Origin: AC-32 sp045806105
GTDB lineage: Bacteria > Actinomycetota > Thermoleophilia > Gaiellales > Gaiellaceae
Reading direction: 5' to 3'
DNA: 7,888 nucleotides
Assembly: GCA_045806105.1 (NCBI GenBank)
Contig: JBJMJY010000050.1
Coordinates: forward strand, 1 to 7,888
Part shown: piece after piece, positions 5,268-7,888 of the stretch
Layout of the letters: each line of letters starts with the position of its first letter
How positions within the stretch are numbered: the stretch's first letter is position 1
The notes under the pieces: model-generated
Databases searched by the model: none
Told to the model about the DNA's origin: nothing
What the model saw: only the letters and a program-made list of their open reading frames with translations
Position numbers and translations under genes: made by a program

Positions 5268-6707
5268 CCAACCCGCAAGCACGTGCTCGTCCGGATGCCG
5301 GGCGAGCTCAAGCGGCTCCTCTCGGAGGAGGTCAGGAGCTCCGGCCGCAGCCTCAACGACGTCGCGGTCGGAGTGCTCGCCTCCCGCTTCGGCTTCCCCT
5401 TCGACCCGAGCGGCCGCCCCGGCAAGGAGCCGGGCTCCAGCGGCTCGGTGCTCCTGCGCATGCCCGCGGAGCTGAAGGACAAGCTCGCGGCCCGCGCCCG
5501 GCAGCGCAGGCGCAACGTCAACGACCTGATCGTCGAGACGCTCACCGAGCGGCTCGCAGGAAAGGAACCCATGGCTTCGACCAACGGCAAGGCGCGGCGC
5601 TCGGACGAGAAGGTGCGCGTCGCGATCATCGGCGTCGGGAACTGCGCGAACTCCCTCCTGCAGGGCGTCGAGTACTACAAGGACGCGCCAGACGACCAGT
5701 TCGTCCCGGGCCTGATGCACGTGAACCTCGGCGGCTACCACGTCAGCGACGTCGAGTTCACGGCAGCGTTCGACGTCACGGCCGAGAAGGTCGGCAAGGA
5801 GCTCTCCGAGGCGATCTGGGCGCACCCGAACGACACCGTCAAGTTCGCGGACGTGCCGAAGACCGGCATCACGGTCTCACGCGGGATGACCCACGACGGG
5901 ATCGGCAAGTTCCTCGCCGACGTCGTCACGAAGGCGCCCGGGGAGACCGACGACGTCGTCGGCATCCTCCGCGACACGAAGACCGACGTGGTCGTCAACT
6001 ACCTGCCCGTAGGCTCGGAGATGGCGACGAAGTGGTACACCGAGCAGATCCTCGAAGCCGGCTGCGCGATGGTGAACTGCATGCCGGTCTTCATCGCGCG
6101 CGAGAACTACTGGCAGCGGCGCTTCGAGGAGGCCGGCGTGCCGATCATCGGCGACGACATCAAGTCGCAGGTGGGCGCGACGATCACCCACCGCGTGCTG
6201 ATGAGCATCTTCCGCGACCGCGGCGTCAAGGTCGACCGGACCTTCCAGCTCAACTTCGGCGGCAACTCCGACTTCATGAACATGCTGGAGCGGGAGCGGC
6301 TCGAGTCGAAGAAGATCTCGAAGACCTACGCCGTCACTTCGACGCTTCCGTACGAGCTCGAGAAGGACAACGTCCACGTCGGCCCGTCCGACTACGTGCC
6401 GTGGCTCGAGGACCGCAAGTGGGCCTACATCCGGCTCGAGGGCACCTCGTTCGGCGACGTGCCGCTGAACGCGGAGCTGAAGATCGAGGTCTGGGACTCG
6501 CCGAACTCGGCCGGCGTCGTGATCGACGCGGTGCGGCTGGCGAAGCTGGCCCTGAACAACGGCGTCTCGGGCACGCTCGGCGCGCCGAGCTCCTACCTGA
6601 TGAAGTCGCCGCCGGTCCAGCACCCGGACGACGAGGCGCGCGACCTGACGGAGGAGTTCATCCGCAAGCACGCGCGCAAGCAGGTCAAGGAGCCCGTCAA
6701 GGCCTAG
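5259..6707 (+). CDS. ino1: myo-Inositol-1-phosphate synthase with N-terminal tandem ribbon-helix-helix domains
   Basis: The C-terminal part converts glucose-6-phosphate to inositol-1-phosphate using NAD, the first step of inositol lipid synthesis. Residues 105-482 match the actinobacterial Ino1 of about 367-380 aa over its length: NAD-binding GVGNCANSLLQG at 125-136, GDDIKSQVGATITHR from 298, NFGGNSDFMN at 332-341, the lysine-rich ERERLESKKISKT with K351, K352 and K355, then SFGDVPLN and EVWDSPNSAGVVIDAV. Residues 1-104 are extra. They hold two similar units, KHVLVRMPGELK with GRSLNDVAV (7-44) and SVLLRMPAELK with RRNVNDLIV (63-99), each reading as strand, helix, turn, helix of an Arc/CopG-type RHH domain. 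No stop separates them from Ino1. GTG 5259 lies in a candidate operator and lacks a ribosome binding site; ATG 5571 (M105) has one and could start a plain Ino1. The enzyme call is near certain; the RHH call is strong by motif only. Confidence 0.93.
   Translation: MLAPTRKHVLVRMPGELKRLLSEEVRSSGRSLNDVAVGVLASRFGFPFDPSGRPGKEPGSSGSVLLRMPAELKDKLAARARQRRRNVNDLIVETLTERLAGKEPMASTNGKARRSDEKVRVAIIGVGNCANSLLQGVEYYKDAPDDQFVPGLMHVNLGGYHVSDVEFTAAFDVTAEKVGKELSEAIWAHPNDTVKFADVPKTGITVSRGMTHDGIGKFLADVVTKAPGETDDVVGILRDTKTDVVVNYLPVGSEMATKWYTEQILEAGCAMVNCMPVFIARENYWQRRFEEAGVPIIGDDIKSQVGATITHRVLMSIFRDRGVKVDRTFQLNFGGNSDFMNMLERERLESKKISKTYAVTSTLPYELEKDNVHVGPSDYVPWLEDRKWAYIRLEGTSFGDVPLNAELKIEVWDSPNSAGVVIDAVRLAKLALNNGVSGTLGAPSSYLMKSPPVQHPDDEARDLTEEFIRKHARKQVKEPVKA
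5558..5573 (+). promoter_or_regulatory. Internal ribosome binding site and ATG at the RHH/Ino1 junction
   Basis: AGGAAAGGAA (5559-5568) is followed by CC and ATG at 5571-5573, in frame with both the upstream RHH part and Ino1. The enzyme made from this ATG would be 378 aa, about the usual stand-alone length. The purine run suits separate initiation and implies two products from one frame. Confidence 0.55.
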
Positions 6708-6718
6708 GCAACGCGGCT

Positions 6719-6751
6719 CGGGAGGCGTCTGCACCGCGCAGGCGCCTCCCG
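6719..6751 (+). terminator. Strong hairpin after ino1
   Basis: Arms 6719-6732 and 6738-6751 pair over 14 positions with one G-U wobble around the loop ACCGC, starting 11 bases after the ino1 stop. Only a weak T-rich stretch follows (CTCGTTCTAC). Together with the separate promoter-like element downstream it marks the end of the inositol transcript. Confidence 0.7.
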
Positions 6752-6767
6752 GACCGGCTGCTCGTTC

Positions 6768-6773
6768 TACACT
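6768..6773 (+). promoter_or_regulatory. -10 element of a leaderless glycosyltransferase transcript
   Basis: TACACT followed by 7 bases and ATG at 6781 puts the transcription start on the ATG. No ribosome binding site is present. The terminator hairpin occupies the -35 position. Confidence 0.5.
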
Positions 6774-6780
6774 CGGCGCG

Positions 6781-7888
6781 ATGGGCTTACGGGTCTGCCT
6801 CGTCACGCCGTTCGCGTGGTCGCGGCCCCACGACGTCAACGAGCACGTGGCCGGGATCGCGCAGGAGCTACGCGCGCTCGGGCACGAGGTGACGGTGCTC
6901 GCGCCGTCGACGCGGGCGGCCGACTTGCTCGCGGGCAGGCGGGCGCTCCTCGACGGCGGGGGCGGCGACGTGATCGCGCTCGGCCCGGCGGTGCCCGTCT
7001 CGAGGCGCAGCCGGATCGGCGTGCCGGTCGGCGTCCGCGCGAACCTCTCGCTCGCCCTCGCGCGCGGTGACTACGACGTCGTGCACGGGTTCGAGCCGGG
7101 GCTGCCGAGCCTCTCCTACCTCGCGCTGCGTGATGCTCGCGCGTTCACCGTCGCGACGTTCGTCTCCCCCGAGCGGCTCGGGTACCCACCGGGTCGCGCA
7201 CAACGCGAGCGGCTGCTGGCACGGCTCGACGCGCTCATCGCGACCTCGGAGGCGACCGCCGAGGCGGCGGCCGAGCGCCTGCCCGGCGATTACGGCGTCG
7301 TCTCCGCCGGCGTCGATCTCGAGCTCTTCCGGCCCGGTGGCGCGCGAAAGCTCGTCGTGTTCGAGTGGCGGCCGGGCGAACGTCCACTCGTCCGCGCGGT
7401 CGTGCGGGCGCTGCGGCAGCTGCCGGACTGGGAGCTGGTCTTCCTACGCACGAAACCGCTCGCCGGGCGGCCGACCCTCCCGCGCTCGCTGGGCGGCCGT
7501 GCGCGCGTGCGCACGCTCCGCAACGGCGCGACGCGCGCGCCCCTCTTGAACGAGGCCGCGATCTTCGTCCCGGCGCTCGAGGGACTCGGGCGCGTCTCGC
7601 TCGAAGCGGCTGCCGCGGGTGCCGCGATCGTCACCCCGCCCGGGCTCGAGGAGCAGCCGGAGCTGGCGGCTGCGGCGATCCTGCGGCTCGCCGAGGACGA
7701 GACGTACCGCGAGCGCGAGGGCAAGCGCGCGCGAGCAAGCGCCGAGGAGCAGGGCTTTGGCGCCGTCGCGCGCGAGCTCGACGAGATCTACCGCGGCCTT
7801 GCCAGGCGCAAGCGCCGCGAAGGGGCTGCCGATCCGCTGGCCGACCGCGAATGGATCGTTGCCGACCTCCACATGCACACCTCGTGGT
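6781..7888 (+). CDS. PimA-like GT4 glycosyltransferase fused to a PHP domain, 3' end beyond the right edge
   Basis: 369 codons are visible. Residues 1 to about 340 have the GT-B fold layout of phosphatidylinositol mannosyltransferase PimA: RVCLVTPFAW at the start, EHVAGIAQELRALGHEVTVLAP, then DYDVVHGFEPGLPSLSYLALRDA and VATF in the acceptor domain, and the family E-x7-E (E267, E275) in LEGLGRVSLEAAAAG. Several residues important in PimA look replaced: the glycine pair before the first helix reads HD (17-18), the His after ATF is V128, and the Lys of the donor site is not seen in WRPGERPLVR. After a charged linker (about 341-356) the frame continues WIVADLHMHTSW, the opening of a PHP metal-dependent phosphoesterase domain, with H364 and H366 as metal ligands. 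Position after ino1 suggests glycosylation of PI or another inositol compound; the donor and the PHP substrate are unknown. Confidence 0.85.
   Translation, partial: MGLRVCLVTPFAWSRPHDVNEHVAGIAQELRALGHEVTVLAPSTRAADLLAGRRALLDGGGGDVIALGPAVPVSRRSRIGVPVGVRANLSLALARGDYDVVHGFEPGLPSLSYLALRDARAFTVATFVSPERLGYPPGRAQRERLLARLDALIATSEATAEAAAERLPGDYGVVSAGVDLELFRPGGARKLVVFEWRPGERPLVRAVVRALRQLPDWELVFLRTKPLAGRPTLPRSLGGRARVRTLRNGATRAPLLNEAAIFVPALEGLGRVSLEAAAAGAAIVTPPGLEEQPELAAAAILRLAEDETYREREGKRARASAEEQGFGAVARELDEIYRGLARRKRREGAADPLADREWIVADLHMHTSW

Noticed and set aside
5877..6839. 320-codon minus-strand frame opposite ino1
   Set aside because: Shadow of the ino1 frame, with no recognisable domain and no ribosome binding site.

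Overview
This is a GC-rich bacterial window whose genes read like a deep-branching actinobacterium, plausibly class Thermoleophilia (Gaiellales or Solirubrobacterales). That placement is inference. It rests on very high third-position GC, GTG and TTG starts, likely leaderless promoters, and a complete actinobacterial-type phosphatidylinositol (PI) gene set. DnaK is most similar to bacterial DnaK in general, but it carries a nucleotide-domain insert that I recall as absent from Mycobacterium and Bacillus DnaK.

Left part, minus strand (1-2674): a 54-57 aa very acidic small protein; a stub that repeats the first 19 codons of a drug/metabolite transporter gene and ends in two small hairpins; the intact EamA-family transporter; then, 31 bp downstream, dnaK, which runs off the left edge about 480 codons in.

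Middle, plus strand (2758-3747): moaA, the radical-SAM enzyme of molybdopterin synthesis. It is divergent from the small acidic gene, and an imperfect palindrome lies between them. No other molybdopterin gene is present. A structured spacer follows moaA.

Right part, plus strand (3855-7888): an inositol-phospholipid cluster. A PAP2-superfamily membrane enzyme overlaps by 4 bp a CDP-alcohol phosphatidyltransferase that closely resembles phosphatidylinositol-phosphate synthase. Next comes myo-inositol-1-phosphate synthase (Ino1), and then a PimA-like glycosyltransferase that runs in frame into the start of a PHP domain at the right edge. Read as a pathway: glucose-6-phosphate to inositol-1-phosphate (Ino1), to PI-phosphate (synthase), to PI (PAP2 protein as candidate phosphatase), to a glycosylated PI (glycosyltransferase).

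The most unusual feature is that Ino1 is preceded in frame, with no stop codon, by about 100 residues that look like two tandem ribbon-helix-helix (RHH) DNA-binding domains. Directly at the start of that reading frame, next to a TATACT -10-like hexamer, lie two copies of the palindrome TGCTAGCA spaced as a compound operator. An internal ATG with a good ribosome binding site sits exactly at the RHH/Ino1 junction. Together these suggest an inositol-phosphate synthase that carries its own single-chain repressor and autoregulates, possibly made as a long and a short form.
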